From: Echinimonas agarilytica
GTDB lineage: Bacteria; Pseudomonadota; Gammaproteobacteria; Enterobacterales; Neiellaceae
Assembly (NCBI RefSeq): GCF_023703465.1
Contig: NZ_JAMQGP010000010.1
Span: forward strand, 1 to 64,000
Direction of reading: 5' to 3'
Length of the DNA stretch: 64,000 bases
The first letter of the stretch is position 1, and every line of letters starts with the position of its first letter. A program made the position numbers and the translations under genes. The notes under the pieces were generated by a model. The model was not told the origin of the DNA. It did not search any database and saw only the letters and a program-made list of their open reading frames with translations. Below, in pieces: positions 20,955 through 30,994 of this stretch.

Positions 20955-23852
20955 ATGTCCCATGCTATCGGTCAGCGTTGGCTCAGTGATAACGAGTCAG
21001 AGCTTGGTATAGGAATCTTAACTGCGCTGGATGCGCGAACTATCACACTGTATTTTCCCGCAACCGAAGAGCGTCGTGTGTATAGCATCAAAGATGCCCC
21101 TATAACCCGTTTAGCATTTGCCGTGAACGACACGGTATCGCACGTAGAAGACTGGCAGCTCAAAATTACTGAGCTCAAAGAAAACAACGGTGTGATTTAC
21201 TATATTGGAGACCGTGTTGATACTGGCGAAACTACCTTGTTGGTTGAAACAGAATTAAGCCCAAACATTGTGGTCAACCAACCCCAAGATCGCTTGTTTG
21301 CAGGTCAGCTCGACCGCATGGAGCAATTCAATTTACGCCACCAATGTCTCCAAAATCGTGCGCGCCTGCAAAGCTCGCCAATTCGAGGTTTAAACGGCGC
21401 GCGCATTGGTTTAATCCCCCACCAGCTTCACATCGCCAAAGAGGCAGGCCAACGTTTTGCCCCTCGCTTATTACTGGCCGATGAAGTCGGCTTAGGTAAA
21501 ACCATTGAAGCTGGGTTGATTTTGCATCAACAGCTGTTAACCGAACGTGCTCAACGCGTGTTAATTTTGGTGCCTGAGTCTTTGCAGCATCAATGGTTGG
21601 TTGAACTGCTGCGCCGCTTCAATATTCAAGTGGCTTTGTTCGACGAAGCACGCATACAAGAGTCTCTCGATGAAGCGTTAAACCCATTTGAATCTGCTCA
21701 GATTGTATTGTGCAGCCAGCGGTTAATGAACAAGCGCAAAATTCACGACGCCGCGGTAGAGGCAGAGTGGGACTTATTGGTGGTAGACGAAGCGCACCAC
21801 TTAACGTGGGAAGACGGCAAGCCCGGACGAAATTATCAACAAGTTGCACAACTCGCCGAGCAAACGCCAGGACTATTATTGCTCACCGCAACCCCCGACC
21901 AGCTCGGCCACGAAGGCCATTTTGCTCGTCTGCGCTTACTCGATCCAAATCGTTTTCACGATTATCAAAGCTTTGTGGCTGAAGAGAATAGCTACCGAGA
22001 CGTTGCTGACGCTGCCAATGCATTGTTAGATGAGCAAGCACTCACACAAGCGCAACTCACCCTGTTAAATGAACTCATCAGCGAAAATGACATTGAACCC
22101 TTGTTGCGCTGCATTCAAGATGACTCTGTCAACGCTGACCAACGTCAAAGCGCGAAAGATGAGCTTTTGGAATTATTGCTCGATCGCCATGGCACCAGCC
22201 GAGTGCTGTTCCGCAATACACGCGCAGCCGTCAAAGGGTTCCCTAAACGCAACTTAACCTCATACGCGTTAGAAATGCCAGCCGCCTATAAAACTGCGAT
22301 GAAGCTTATGGGGAGCTCCGAACCACAAGAGCGCCTCATTCAACTACTCACCCCAGAAACCTGTTACGGTGAAATTGAAGGCAGCTCTGAAGCATGGCTG
22401 AACATTGATCCTCGTGTGGATTGGCTACTCAACAAGCTCGCGGAACTCAAACCCCATAAAGTGTTGCTGATCTGCTCTCAAAAACGCACCGTACTGCAAT
22501 TGGCAGAAACCATGCGCGAACGCACCGGCATGCATGTTTCAACTTTCCATGAAGACATGAGTATTGTTGAGCGTGATCGCGCTGCCGCTCACTTTGCAGA
22601 CGAATATGACGGCACCCAAGTACTACTGTGCTCAGAAATTGGCTCCGAAGGTCGAAACTTCCAATTCGCCCATCACTTAGTGCTATTTGATTTGCCGTTA
22701 AACCCGGACTTGCTCGAACAGCGCATTGGCCGCCTTGACCGTATTGGTCAACGTCACGACATTAACATTCATGTGCCATGCCTCACTGACAGCGCTCAAA
22801 TCCGCCTACTCGACTGGCTCCACCAAGGCCTGAATGCGCTGGAAAGCACGCTGAGTATCGGCAAGAAAATCTTTGATGAGTTTGAGCAATCATTGGTGGA
22901 AGGTTTGCTGATGAATTTGGATTCCGAGCACTGGGAACAACTCATTCATCAAACCAAAACTCGTCGCATGGAATTGATTGCCGAGCTAGAAAAAGGCCGT
23001 GACCGACTGCTTGAATTGGGCAGTTGTGGCCAAAAAGAAGCCGAGCAATTAATCTCTGACATTGCCGCTCAAGATGATGAAACCGAGTTACCGCAATTCA
23101 TGCTCAAACTATGGGATGTGTACGGCGTCAATCAGGATGAAAAAGGCGAGAAATGTATTGCTCTGATGCCCACTGAAGGCATGTTGGGAGCTGAACTCCC
23201 GGGCCTACCGGACGATGGAGCCACCATTACTTTTGACCGTACCACCGCACTCAGCCGTGAAGACGTTCAATTCTTAAGTTGGGATCACCCTATGGTAGCC
23301 GGTGCAGTCGATGCCATTCTCGGCACTCCTACCGGCTCAACCAACGTTGCCATTATTAAGAATCGAGGATTGCCGAATGGCAGCTACATGCTGCAATTGC
23401 TCTACACATTGCAAGTGAGTGCACCTGGCTCTTTACAACTGGGACGTTTCTTGTCATCACAGACTATTCGTATCTTGCTGGATAAAACCGGCAATGATTT
23501 AGCTGACAAAGTTTCATTCGAACAGCTAGCGCCGCAATTGAGTCCAATTGGTCGCCACACCGGTACTAAACTGGTTGCTGCATTGCGCCAATTTTTACCC
23601 GACTTGATACTCAATGGTGAAGCCAAAGCGACGGTGCAAAGTAACGCGATGACCGCGCAAGCATTAACCAAAGCAGATCAATATTTTCGCCATGAAATTG
23701 ATCGCTTAACCGCGCTTAAGGCCGTGAACCCCAGTGTACGCGACGAAGAGATTGAATTTTTAGAACAACAAGCTATTCAAGCTCAAGCGGCTCTAAGTCA
23801 AGCTCAATTGCGAATTGAAGGCGTGCAGCTCATCGTGGTTAATCATAGCTAA
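20955..23852 (+). CDS. rapA: RNA polymerase-associated SWI2/SNF2 ATPase RapA
   Basis: A 965-residue protein (E. coli RapA is 968) that recycles RNA polymerase after termination. N-terminal Tudor-like domains (about 1-110), then the Snf2 helicase core: Walker A LLADEVGLGKTIEAGLIL, Walker B in LLVVDEAHHL (DEAH), motif III LLTATP, motif V SEIGSEGRNFQFA and motif VI EQRIGRLDRIGQ. The C-terminal RapA-specific domain fills residues about 640-965. Its stop overlaps the rluA start by one base (TAATG), the rapA-rluA pairing also found in E. coli. Confidence 0.96.
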   Translation: MSHAIGQRWLSDNESELGIGILTALDARTITLYFPATEERRVYSIKDAPITRLAFAVNDTVSHVEDWQLKITELKENNGVIYYIGDRVDTGETTLLVETELSPNIVVNQPQDRLFAGQLDRMEQFNLRHQCLQNRARLQSSPIRGLNGARIGLIPHQLHIAKEAGQRFAPRLLLADEVGLGKTIEAGLILHQQLLTERAQRVLILVPESLQHQWLVELLRRFNIQVALFDEARIQESLDEALNPFESAQIVLCSQRLMNKRKIHDAAVEAEWDLLVVDEAHHLTWEDGKPGRNYQQVAQLAEQTPGLLLLTATPDQLGHEGHFARLRLLDPNRFHDYQSFVAEENSYRDVADAANALLDEQALTQAQLTLLNELISENDIEPLLRCIQDDSVNADQRQSAKDELLELLLDRHGTSRVLFRNTRAAVKGFPKRNLTSYALEMPAAYKTAMKLMGSSEPQERLIQLLTPETCYGEIEGSSEAWLNIDPRVDWLLNKLAELKPHKVLLICSQKRTVLQLAETMRERTGMHVSTFHEDMSIVERDRAAAHFADEYDGTQVLLCSEIGSEGRNFQFAHHLVLFDLPLNPDLLEQRIGRLDRIGQRHDINIHVPCLTDSAQIRLLDWLHQGLNALESTLSIGKKIFDEFEQSLVEGLLMNLDSEHWEQLIHQTKTRRMELIAELEKGRDRLLELGSCGQKEAEQLISDIAAQDDETELPQFMLKLWDVYGVNQDEKGEKCIALMPTEGMLGAELPGLPDDGATITFDRTTALSREDVQFLSWDHPMVAGAVDAILGTPTGSTNVAIIKNRGLPNGSYMLQLLYTLQVSAPGSLQLGRFLSSQTIRILLDKTGNDLADKVSFEQLAPQLSPIGRHTGTKLVAALRQFLPDLILNGEAKATVQSNAMTAQALTKADQYFRHEIDRLTALKAVNPSVRDEEIEFLEQQAIQAQAALSQAQLRIEGVQLIVVNHS

Positions 23853-24526
23853 TGAGCTTTGTTTACCGCCCCCCAACTGAACCTTATCTGAAGGTTCTGT
23901 ACCACGACGACGACATCGTCGTGGTTGACAAACCCAGCGGATTGCTATCGGTGCCGGGGCGTTTACCTGAGCATCAAGATAGTTTAATGCTTAGGATCCT
24001 CCGGGTTTTTCCCAGCGCAGTTGTGATTCATCGTTTAGACATGTCTACCTCGGGTTTAATGGTATTGGCATTGAATCGCCCAGCGATGAGCAATCTCGCT
24101 CGGCAATTCCAAGAACGCACCGTTGGGAAGACTTACACCGCGTGGGTACATGGCTCGGTTGGAAACGATGGTGGGTTGGTGGATCAACCTTTGATTTGTG
24201 ATTGGCCTAATCGTCCCAAGCAAATGGTCTGCTACGAACATGGTAAATCCGCGCAGACGCTTTGGAAGGTGCAAAAACGTAACGCCAACCAAACTTTAGT
24301 GACACTCTACCCGATTACCGGTCGTTCACACCAATTGCGCGTTCACATGCTGTATTTGGGACACGTTATCTTAGGCGACCAGCTCTATGCGAGAGGCAAT
24401 GCACTAACGGGCGCATCACGATTGCAACTGCATGCTACCACCATTCAGTTTACGCATCCGACTACTGCGCAAACTGTCAGTTTTGACAGCCCAGCAGAAC
24501 ACGCGCTAGAGTTCCTAAATCCATAG
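23852..24526 (+). CDS. rluA: Dual-specificity rRNA/tRNA pseudouridine synthase RluA
   Basis: A 224-residue RluA-family enzyme (E. coli RluA 219) that makes pseudouridine at 23S rRNA position 746 and tRNA position 32. The catalytic block HRLDMSTSGLMVLAL (Asp in RLD) is at about residues 59-73; GRSHQLRVHM is the conserved C-terminal motif. There is no S4 domain, which distinguishes RluA from RluC and RluD. Overlaps rapA by one base, so co-translated. Confidence 0.92.
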   Translation: MSFVYRPPTEPYLKVLYHDDDIVVVDKPSGLLSVPGRLPEHQDSLMLRILRVFPSAVVIHRLDMSTSGLMVLALNRPAMSNLARQFQERTVGKTYTAWVHGSVGNDGGLVDQPLICDWPNRPKQMVCYEHGKSAQTLWKVQKRNANQTLVTLYPITGRSHQLRVHMLYLGHVILGDQLYARGNALTGASRLQLHATTIQFTHPTTAQTVSFDSPAEHALEFLNP

Positions 24527-24568
24527 ATAAACGATACTTCTTCATTGTTTACATCTTATCGGGACCAC

Positions 24569-25375
24569 ATGAACATTCTGACCTTTAAAACACTGCTGCT
24601 TGTCGTGTTCGCTTTCACCACCGTTCAGTTAAGCGCACAAGACCAACCTCCTGCGCTCCCTGACGGTTGGCCCGCCAATGTGCGGCAAGATTTGCAACAA
24701 TTAACCACAAAGTCAGCCGATCCTTTCGCAATTTTATTAAAGCGGTCAGAACGAATAAAAGTGCGGGGAACCGCCATTTTGGTGCCAGAGGCAGGCAAAC
24801 TCGCAATTTCTCCAGACAACATGATGTTTCTTCGGTCATCTCTGGCTGAACTAGGTTGGGACACGATTGTCATCACGCCCCCTACATGGCCAGAGGGTGC
24901 TCTTACCGCTCCCGCCAGCGAAGACACCAATGAACTTGCAACAGCCTGGGAGCTTTACCAATCACAGCTGCAAATGACCCTAGAAGCCACATTAGAATAC
25001 GCGGCACAATTTCCAGGTTCGAAAATGATCGTTGCCGAAGGGACGTCAGCCGCAAGCCTTGTTTCACTCTATGTGAATGGCAAACTGGAGGCTCCAGAAG
25101 CATTAGTTGTGCTGTCACCCTATTTACCCGATCCAGCCCTGAATTTTGAGTTATCGAGCTGGTTTGGTACGTCCGAATATCCGCTGATGGATATTTACAC
25201 ACCGTTTGATAATCGCTGGGCAAAAGCCACCATCAAACCCCGAGCAACCGCAGCACGCAAACGACTGCGCGAAGACTATCGTCAAAGTACAATGAATATC
25301 GTTCCGCCCAATCAAGGCAGCCAACTTTGGCTCACACGACAAATTCATGGTTGGATTGATCATTTAGGTTGGTAA
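24569..25375 (+). CDS. DUF3530-family exported protein, alpha/beta-hydrolase-like
   Basis: A 268-residue protein with a signal peptide (about 1-24, ending VQLSAQ). I take ATG at 24569 because it gives a clean signal peptide; the in-frame TTG at 24545 would put eight extra residues ahead. The pattern of a strand-rich start (GTAILVPEAG), WDTIVITPP and AEGTSAASLVSLYV around a possible nucleophile elbow fits the DUF3530 alpha/beta-hydrolase-like family. The enzymatic role is unknown. Downstream of rluA by 42 bases and may be co-transcribed. Confidence 0.75.
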   Translation: MNILTFKTLLLVVFAFTTVQLSAQDQPPALPDGWPANVRQDLQQLTTKSADPFAILLKRSERIKVRGTAILVPEAGKLAISPDNMMFLRSSLAELGWDTIVITPPTWPEGALTAPASEDTNELATAWELYQSQLQMTLEATLEYAAQFPGSKMIVAEGTSAASLVSLYVNGKLEAPEALVVLSPYLPDPALNFELSSWFGTSEYPLMDIYTPFDNRWAKATIKPRATAARKRLREDYRQSTMNIVPPNQGSQLWLTRQIHGWIDHLGW

Positions 25376-25444
25376 AAGATCAAAATCTGTATCTATACTT
25401 AGGGTCTGACTCGAATTTTGAGTCATTCAGGGGATACATAATTG

Positions 25445-25975
25445 ATGAGAATAATAACTGTAGTTTGCGCGTTACTAGCCGCGGGTATGTCTCCGATATT
25501 ACTCGCCGCTGATGAGGCGGACGCTGATGCCACTCAAGATCTTTTGCCCACCACTCGGTTTTTAAGCCCAGAGGGCACGCTTGGTTATTGGAAACTCGCA
25601 GCATCTGGACAGTTCCAAGTCTCTGAAAATGTGTCCGTTGAAGTCGATTACCTCAATTACGATCCCTTAAGCGCATTTACCAACGCAACGTCCAATGCTG
25701 AGTCAAATGCCCTAAATGTTCGCGGAGCCTATGAATTCACACCACATTGGCAAGGTTTTGTACAAGTGGGCGGCGGTGTTTATTTAATGCGAGATCCAAA
25801 TACCGCGCTGCCGTTGCAAAATTCAACGGATTCCAGTGTCAGCTATGGTGGCGGTGTTCGTTATAAGTTTACGAATGGCATCTACTTTGAAGGGGTTGTG
25901 CAAGTCGCGAGCCCCGCAGTTGAAGATACACCTGCCGATTTAGGCCCGCAAATGTCTGTAGGTTATCGGTTTTAA
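25445..25975 (+). CDS. Small outer-membrane beta-barrel protein
   Basis: A 176-residue protein with a signal peptide (to about residue 22, SPILLAADE) and alternating polar/hydrophobic strands ending in MSVGYRF with a C-terminal Phe, typical of an eight-stranded OmpA/OmpW-like outer-membrane barrel. ATG at 25445 or the TTG just before it (25442) could be the start; AGGGG lies at 25429-25433. No substrate or partner can be read from sequence. The 3' end overlaps that of djlA by four bases (convergent). Confidence 0.7.
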   Translation: MRIITVVCALLAAGMSPILLAADEADADATQDLLPTTRFLSPEGTLGYWKLAASGQFQVSENVSVEVDYLNYDPLSAFTNATSNAESNALNVRGAYEFTPHWQGFVQVGGGVYLMRDPNTALPLQNSTDSSVSYGGGVRYKFTNGIYFEGVVQVASPAVEDTPADLGPQMSVGYRF

Positions 25976-26787
25976 CGCTGGGATTTAATAAGCTCGTACG
26001 CAGCTTGAATATCCTGTGTTTTTTCTTTTGCCATCGTCAGCGCCTCTTCCGGAACCCCTTTCGCCATCAGTTTATCTGGATGGTGCTGCGCCATTAACTT
26101 GCGGTACGCTTTCTTAATGACGGTCATATCATCGGTTGATTGAACACCTAAGATTCGATAGGCCTCAGAAAGTTGGCGATTTCGATCGTGCGGTGTCGCG
26201 CCTTTGGCATGCTGCTTAAATTTCTGCTCCGCCTGCCACATGGAAAACAATTGATCGAGAGAGCTTCGTGCAAATCCTAATTCGTCAGCAATGGTATAAA
26301 GAATTTGCTGTTCTCGGGTGTGTAATTCACCATCGGCAAATGCAGCTTGAAGCTGAATTTCTAAAAACACCTGCATCACATCGTGACGTCCGAAACATGC
26401 TTCTTTAAATTCCCGAAGCCTGTCTCGTAGTGGAAAACCTGCCACACGCCCTTCACGATGGGCCTCTTGCATCTCTTTACGGCGTTCGCCTTTGAGCCCC
26501 ATTCGATCCATGATTGCAGATGCCACTGCAATATCGGCCTGAGTCACCTGCCCGCTGGCTTTTGCCATGTGGCCCATCACCGCATAGGAGGTGTACAGGA
26601 ACACCATGTGGTTAGTTAACTGAGCACTGTTCTGATTAAACATGCCACCAAAGCCGCCACGCTGAGAAAATTCACGAGACATGCCTCGGTCAAATAAATG
26701 ACCTATCCATAGTCCAAGTAGGGCACCAAATATATTGCCCAGCATAAGGCCAAAGCCGAAGCCCAAAACCTTTCCCCAATACGGCAT
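25972..26787 (-). CDS. djlA: Membrane-anchored DnaJ-type co-chaperone DjlA
   Basis: A 271-residue protein, as E. coli DjlA. One N-terminal membrane helix with glycine-rich dimerisation pattern (about 6-28, GFGFGLMLGNIFGALLGLWIG), a TerB-like helical domain in the middle (about 50-180), and a C-terminal J domain (about 205-271) with the HPD motif in MAQHHPDKLMA. Stimulates DnaK and is linked to capsule/Rcs signalling in enterics. Its ATG overlaps the murU stop by one base, so it is the last gene of amgK-murU-djlA. Confidence 0.95.
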   Translation of the reverse strand: MPYWGKVLGFGFGLMLGNIFGALLGLWIGHLFDRGMSREFSQRGGFGGMFNQNSAQLTNHMVFLYTSYAVMGHMAKASGQVTQADIAVASAIMDRMGLKGERRKEMQEAHREGRVAGFPLRDRLREFKEACFGRHDVMQVFLEIQLQAAFADGELHTREQQILYTIADELGFARSSLDQLFSMWQAEQKFKQHAKGATPHDRNRQLSEAYRILGVQSTDDMTVIKKAYRKLMAQHHPDKLMAKGVPEEALTMAKEKTQDIQAAYELIKSQR

Positions 26788-27467
26788 TAGGAAGCTCCTA
26801 ACTGTTCATTCAGTTGTTGAAGTCGCTCTGGTGTGCCCACGTCACACCATTGTCCATGATAGATCTCAGCAGAAATGAGTTGCTGCTCCATCGCCCGATA
26901 AAGTAATGGGGCGAGCGGCGCTCTTTCAACTGATAATTGTGCAAATAACTTGGGTGAATACAAGCCTATTCCCGAATAGGTAAAGCTTATTTGACCATCT
27001 ATTTTATGACTTAATACACCATTGTGAACAACAAAGTCACCGTTCGGATTGTGCTCTGGATTCGGGATCATCACAAGCTTTGCCAATGTCGACAATTCTA
27101 ACGACTGCAGCGCCCCAAAATCAAAGTCGCTCCAAACATCACCATTAACCAACAAAAACGGTTCATCACCCAGCAAAGGAAGTGCTTTCACAATACCACC
27201 TGCGGTTTCAAGTGCCCCCTCAGTTTCGGCCGAATAATGAATGCTTACTCCATACTGACTTCCATCACCCAAAGCTTCTACTATTTTAGAGCCGAGGTAG
27301 GCATGGTTTATCACTATAATTTCAATACCTAAACGAGCAAGTCGTTCAATGTGCCAAACAATCAGAGGCTTATGATTCACCTCAAGCAAAGGTTTGGGCA
27401 GATGATCGGTTAAAGGCCGCATACGTTCACCACGGCCTGCGGCTAAAATCATCGCCGTACGGATCAT
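26787..27467 (-). CDS. murU: N-acetylmuramate alpha-1-phosphate uridylyltransferase
   Basis: A 226-residue nucleotidyltransferase that makes UDP-MurNAc in the peptidoglycan recycling bypass. The N-terminal AMILAAGRGERMRPLTDHLPKP is the sugar-nucleotide pyrophosphorylase signature; FLLVNGDVWSD gives the metal-binding Asp, and late WCDVGTPERL is the MurU C-terminus. Directly coupled to amgK (overlap of 4 bases) and djlA, the arrangement of Pseudomonas and many other gammaproteobacteria. Confidence 0.93.
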   Translation of the reverse strand: MIRTAMILAAGRGERMRPLTDHLPKPLLEVNHKPLIVWHIERLARLGIEIIVINHAYLGSKIVEALGDGSQYGVSIHYSAETEGALETAGGIVKALPLLGDEPFLLVNGDVWSDFDFGALQSLELSTLAKLVMIPNPEHNPNGDFVVHNGVLSHKIDGQISFTYSGIGLYSPKLFAQLSVERAPLAPLLYRAMEQQLISAEIYHGQWCDVGTPERLQQLNEQLGAS

Positions 27468-28495
27468 CCTTTGGCCTCCCAGGCGGGCATCACTCGATGT
27501 TCAATAAACTCGGCCAGTGCGACGGTGTCGGCATGGCGCTTTGAGAATTTGGCAATGTAAGACAACGTTAATGGGATGTCGTTGAGGTAGCCGGTTTTGC
27601 CATCTCGATGGCACAAACGACAAAAAATACCACTGGCTTTAACGTGGCGCTGAATGCCCATCAAATCAAACCAACGTCTCAGTTGTTCGGGGTCGGGCGC
27701 TAGAAACACTCCTTGGGCCACAGCTTTGCGCGCCCACTCAAACAACATTTCATCTACCCATTGATCGGGCCATTCGATATAGCAGTCTCGAAGTAGCGAC
27801 ACTACATCGTAGGTCACAGCCCCATAAACAGCGTCTTGGAAGTCGATAATGCCGACCTCATCGCCTTCAAGCAACATGATATTTCGAGCATGATAATCAC
27901 GATGCACGCCAGTTTGCGGCTGGCTTAACGCATTATCTATCAAGGCATCAAAAGTCCATTCGAGCATCGTTTGTTCAGCATCGCTCAACTCAAGCTGCAA
28001 ATGAGTGCCCAACAACCAATCGGTGAATAAGGCATTTTCGCGCTGAAGATGAGCCCTGTTGAAAGCTGGCAACTGCCCCTTGCAAGTTTGAGTAACGCTG
28101 GCAATGGCAATGAGTTCATCTAGCGAGCGCCCATAAAGCTCAGTGCAGTTTGATGAATTGACTTCAGCAAGTAGCAACCGGTCACCAAAATCCTCTAAAC
28201 ACATAAACCCTGCATCAGCATCCTCTGCCAGCACGTTCGGAACCCGAACACCCGCTTTGCGATAGGCTGCTGCAACTTGTAAAAACAACTCACAGTTTTC
28301 ATGGGGCGCAGGCGCGTCCACGGCTATCGCACTTTGAGAATGATTCAAAACACGAAAGTATCGTCTAAAGCTTGCGTCACCCGACACCAACTCCAGACAG
28401 ATATCTGAATTTGATAGGGCTTGACGAAGCCATGTTGTTAACGCCATTTGGCGGTGATGTAGATCAGAACTGGAAGAACCCAAGGAGACATCCAT
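27464..28495 (-). CDS. amgK: Anomeric MurNAc/GlcNAc kinase AmgK
   Basis: A 343-residue aminoglycoside-phosphotransferase-like kinase that phosphorylates MurNAc at C1 for peptidoglycan recycling. Seen: DASFRRYFRV near residue 40 (nucleotide loop), catalytic GVHRDYHARNIMLL (HRDxHxxN) and metal-binding GIIDFQDAVYG. First gene of amgK-murU-djlA and divergent from lptD, with the two starts about 90 bases apart, a common gammaproteobacterial arrangement. Confidence 0.93.
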   Translation of the reverse strand: MDVSLGSSSSDLHHRQMALTTWLRQALSNSDICLELVSGDASFRRYFRVLNHSQSAIAVDAPAPHENCELFLQVAAAYRKAGVRVPNVLAEDADAGFMCLEDFGDRLLLAEVNSSNCTELYGRSLDELIAIASVTQTCKGQLPAFNRAHLQRENALFTDWLLGTHLQLELSDAEQTMLEWTFDALIDNALSQPQTGVHRDYHARNIMLLEGDEVGIIDFQDAVYGAVTYDVVSLLRDCYIEWPDQWVDEMLFEWARKAVAQGVFLAPDPEQLRRWFDLMGIQRHVKASGIFCRLCHRDGKTGYLNDIPLTLSYIAKFSKRHADTVALAEFIEHRVMPAWEAKG

Positions 28496-28588
28496 AGCAG
28501 TCAGGACTAAGATGAATTATGATTGTTCGCAACAGTAACAGCTAATCAGTTCATAACTCAACTACAGCTGCAGATTAGGGATGTCATC

Positions 28589-30913
28589 TTGATCACTCGG
28601 AGTATCTTTTTAGGGGCGCTGACCATATCAGCTTTGCCTGCTTTCGCCTCTATTGAAGCGCCAACAAAAAACACTCACGTTAAGCTGAGTGCATGTCAAA
28701 ATACGGAAAACATCTCGCCCGTCACTGCCTCTCAGCGGTACGCAGATCAGGCGAGTGAGACTCCAATGCCACTCACTATTTCTGCCGATAAAGCCGCAGG
28801 CGAACACAATACGCGGTTAGAGTTCACTGGCGATGTGAGTGTCACACAGGGCACAAAGTCGCTCACAGCCCAACAAGCTATTTTAAATCAAGACCAAAGC
28901 CAATTAGATGCATCGGGTGACGTTCACTACGAAGATCCAATTTTTATGGTCGACTCAGATGGCCTTAATGCCAATGCTGAAACCGGCGTGGTTGAAATGA
29001 CGAATTCAACCTATTCCATGAAAACGGACGGTAGCCGAGGCAAAGCCAAAACATTAAAAATTGTTCAGCGTGAACAAAAGTTCATTTTGAAAGACGGCAC
29101 GTTTACCACCTGCCCAGAAGGCGATGACAGCTGGTTGATGGAAGCCGACGAAATTGAACTAGACGGTGAATCAGAATGGGGGGAGGCCCATAGTTCCACC
29201 ATTCGTTTAATGGGTGTACCTGTTTTATGGGTACCGTATATGACATTTCCTATTTCCGACAAACGTAAAACGGGTTTGTTATTTCCAACTATTTCCAATA
29301 GCAGCACTAATGGCTTGGATTTAAGCCAACCCTATTACTGGAACTTCAGAGAAGACGCTGACGCCACATTCACACCGCGTTACATGGCCAACCGAGGCAC
29401 TCAAATTTCTACTGAAGTGCGTTACCTTCGTGAAGAACAATACAATCAGCTCAATTTTGAATTCCTGGGCTCAGATAAAGAGTTAGCCAATTCGGATGAC
29501 CGCTACCTGACCCATTGGTTGCACCAAGGGAAATTTACCGAAAATTGGCGCAGCTTCGTCGAATATACGCATGTTTCTGATGATAACTATTTTAACGATT
29601 TAGGGAGTGATGTCGGTAACGAGACTGATAACCGTCTTGAACGAACCGCTCAGCTCACATATGTTTCAGAATCTTTTGATTCCAACTTAACCGTTACCGA
29701 TTTTGAAGTGTTTGGTAACACTTCAGATGTATACCGACAGCTGCCTCGAATCGACTTTACCTACCGTGTTCCTTACTTGTCAGATGTAATCGACATGGAT
29801 ATCTACGCTGAAGCCACACGTTTTGATCATCAAGATGACGATCAAGTTACTGCCAATCGTTACCATATTGAACCGTCTATTCGCTATGGTGTCCACAAGC
29901 CGTCTAATTCGTTTGAATTAGAGGCGAAACTATACCAAAGTTATTATGATCAAGACGACCCAAGCGATACCCTCGACTCGTCCGTGTCTCGCACAATTCC
30001 TTCATTCCGTGCCTATGGGCAATTAAACTTTGAGCGAAGCACCAGCTGGTTTGGCTCTCGCTTTACACAAACATTAGAGCCCAAAGCTCAATATCTTTAC
30101 ATCGATTACGAAAACCAAGACGAGATTGGCGTTTATGACACCGTAGCCATGCGAGATGACGTTTATTCGCTATTCCGCGATCGCCGCTTTAGTAGCATCG
30201 ACCGCATTTCAGATGCCAACCAACTGACTTTAGGCGTTACTACGCGCATGCTCAACGAACAAAATCAGGAAACATTCAATTTAAGCATGGGGCAGATTAT
30301 TTACTTATCTGATAGTGAGATGCTTGAAGATTTAAGTGGAATAGAATCAGAGAACGCTTCAGCCTTTGCCATGTCAATGGATGCTTATATGGGCGATTTT
30401 GACGTTCGTGCCGAATATCAATATGACTTTGAACGTGACATGACTCAAACATCGAGCCTTTTATTGAACTACTCACCCAGCGCTCGCAAGCTTGCACAAG
30501 TTAGTTATCACTATTCACCCGAGCCTATCGTATTTGGACGTTCTTTTGATGTCGAGCCTGAAACTCGGGAGATTAACCAACTCGGTTTAGTGGCGAGCTG
30601 GCCTATCAGCGAAAAATACCAGTTAGTCGGCACCCACTATCGCGATACAGACCTTGGACGTTCAATTGAATCACTGGTAGGAATCCAATACCAATCATGT
30701 TGTTGGGCGATTCGGCTGGTATACCAACGTAATCTCAATACCAACTTCCCAGATGATGGCGACAGCTTTAGAGAGCGCGAAGCCTACGATGCAGGGATTG
30801 CAATTCAATTTGAAATTAAAGGATTTGGCGGTTCATCAGATATGAGCGGTCATCAATCTATGATCGATAAGTCACTGTTTGGCTATCGTCGTAATTACTA
30901 TCTGAACAACTAA
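28589..30913 (+). CDS. lptD: LPS-assembly outer-membrane protein LptD
   Basis: Inserts lipopolysaccharide into the outer leaflet of the outer membrane together with LptE. About 774 residues. Signal peptide at the N-terminus (LTISALPAFAS), periplasmic beta-jellyroll (OstA/LptA-like, about 60-190), then the large C-terminal barrel. Four conserved cysteines can be placed: one after the signal peptide (LSACQ), one in TTCPEGDDSW and the pair in YQSCCWAI, as in the disulfide-matured E. coli protein. No in-frame ATG precedes the signal peptide; I place the start at TTG 28589 (AGGGA 7 bases upstream), although TTG at 28523 is also possible. First gene of the lptD-surA-pdxA-rsmA-apaG-apaH cluster. Confidence 0.93.
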   Translation: MITRSIFLGALTISALPAFASIEAPTKNTHVKLSACQNTENISPVTASQRYADQASETPMPLTISADKAAGEHNTRLEFTGDVSVTQGTKSLTAQQAILNQDQSQLDASGDVHYEDPIFMVDSDGLNANAETGVVEMTNSTYSMKTDGSRGKAKTLKIVQREQKFILKDGTFTTCPEGDDSWLMEADEIELDGESEWGEAHSSTIRLMGVPVLWVPYMTFPISDKRKTGLLFPTISNSSTNGLDLSQPYYWNFREDADATFTPRYMANRGTQISTEVRYLREEQYNQLNFEFLGSDKELANSDDRYLTHWLHQGKFTENWRSFVEYTHVSDDNYFNDLGSDVGNETDNRLERTAQLTYVSESFDSNLTVTDFEVFGNTSDVYRQLPRIDFTYRVPYLSDVIDMDIYAEATRFDHQDDDQVTANRYHIEPSIRYGVHKPSNSFELEAKLYQSYYDQDDPSDTLDSSVSRTIPSFRAYGQLNFERSTSWFGSRFTQTLEPKAQYLYIDYENQDEIGVYDTVAMRDDVYSLFRDRRFSSIDRISDANQLTLGVTTRMLNEQNQETFNLSMGQIIYLSDSEMLEDLSGIESENASAFAMSMDAYMGDFDVRAEYQYDFERDMTQTSSLLLNYSPSARKLAQVSYHYSPEPIVFGRSFDVEPETREINQLGLVASWPISEKYQLVGTHYRDTDLGRSIESLVGIQYQSCCWAIRLVYQRNLNTNFPDDGDSFREREAYDAGIAIQFEIKGFGGSSDMSGHQSMIDKSLFGYRRNYYLNN

Positions 30914-30994
30914 AGAGATTGTGATAATCTCTCAGGCTGTTTGCCAAGTCGCGCCCTGAAGGGTTTCGCACAACGTTTGAAGTAGACACATACG

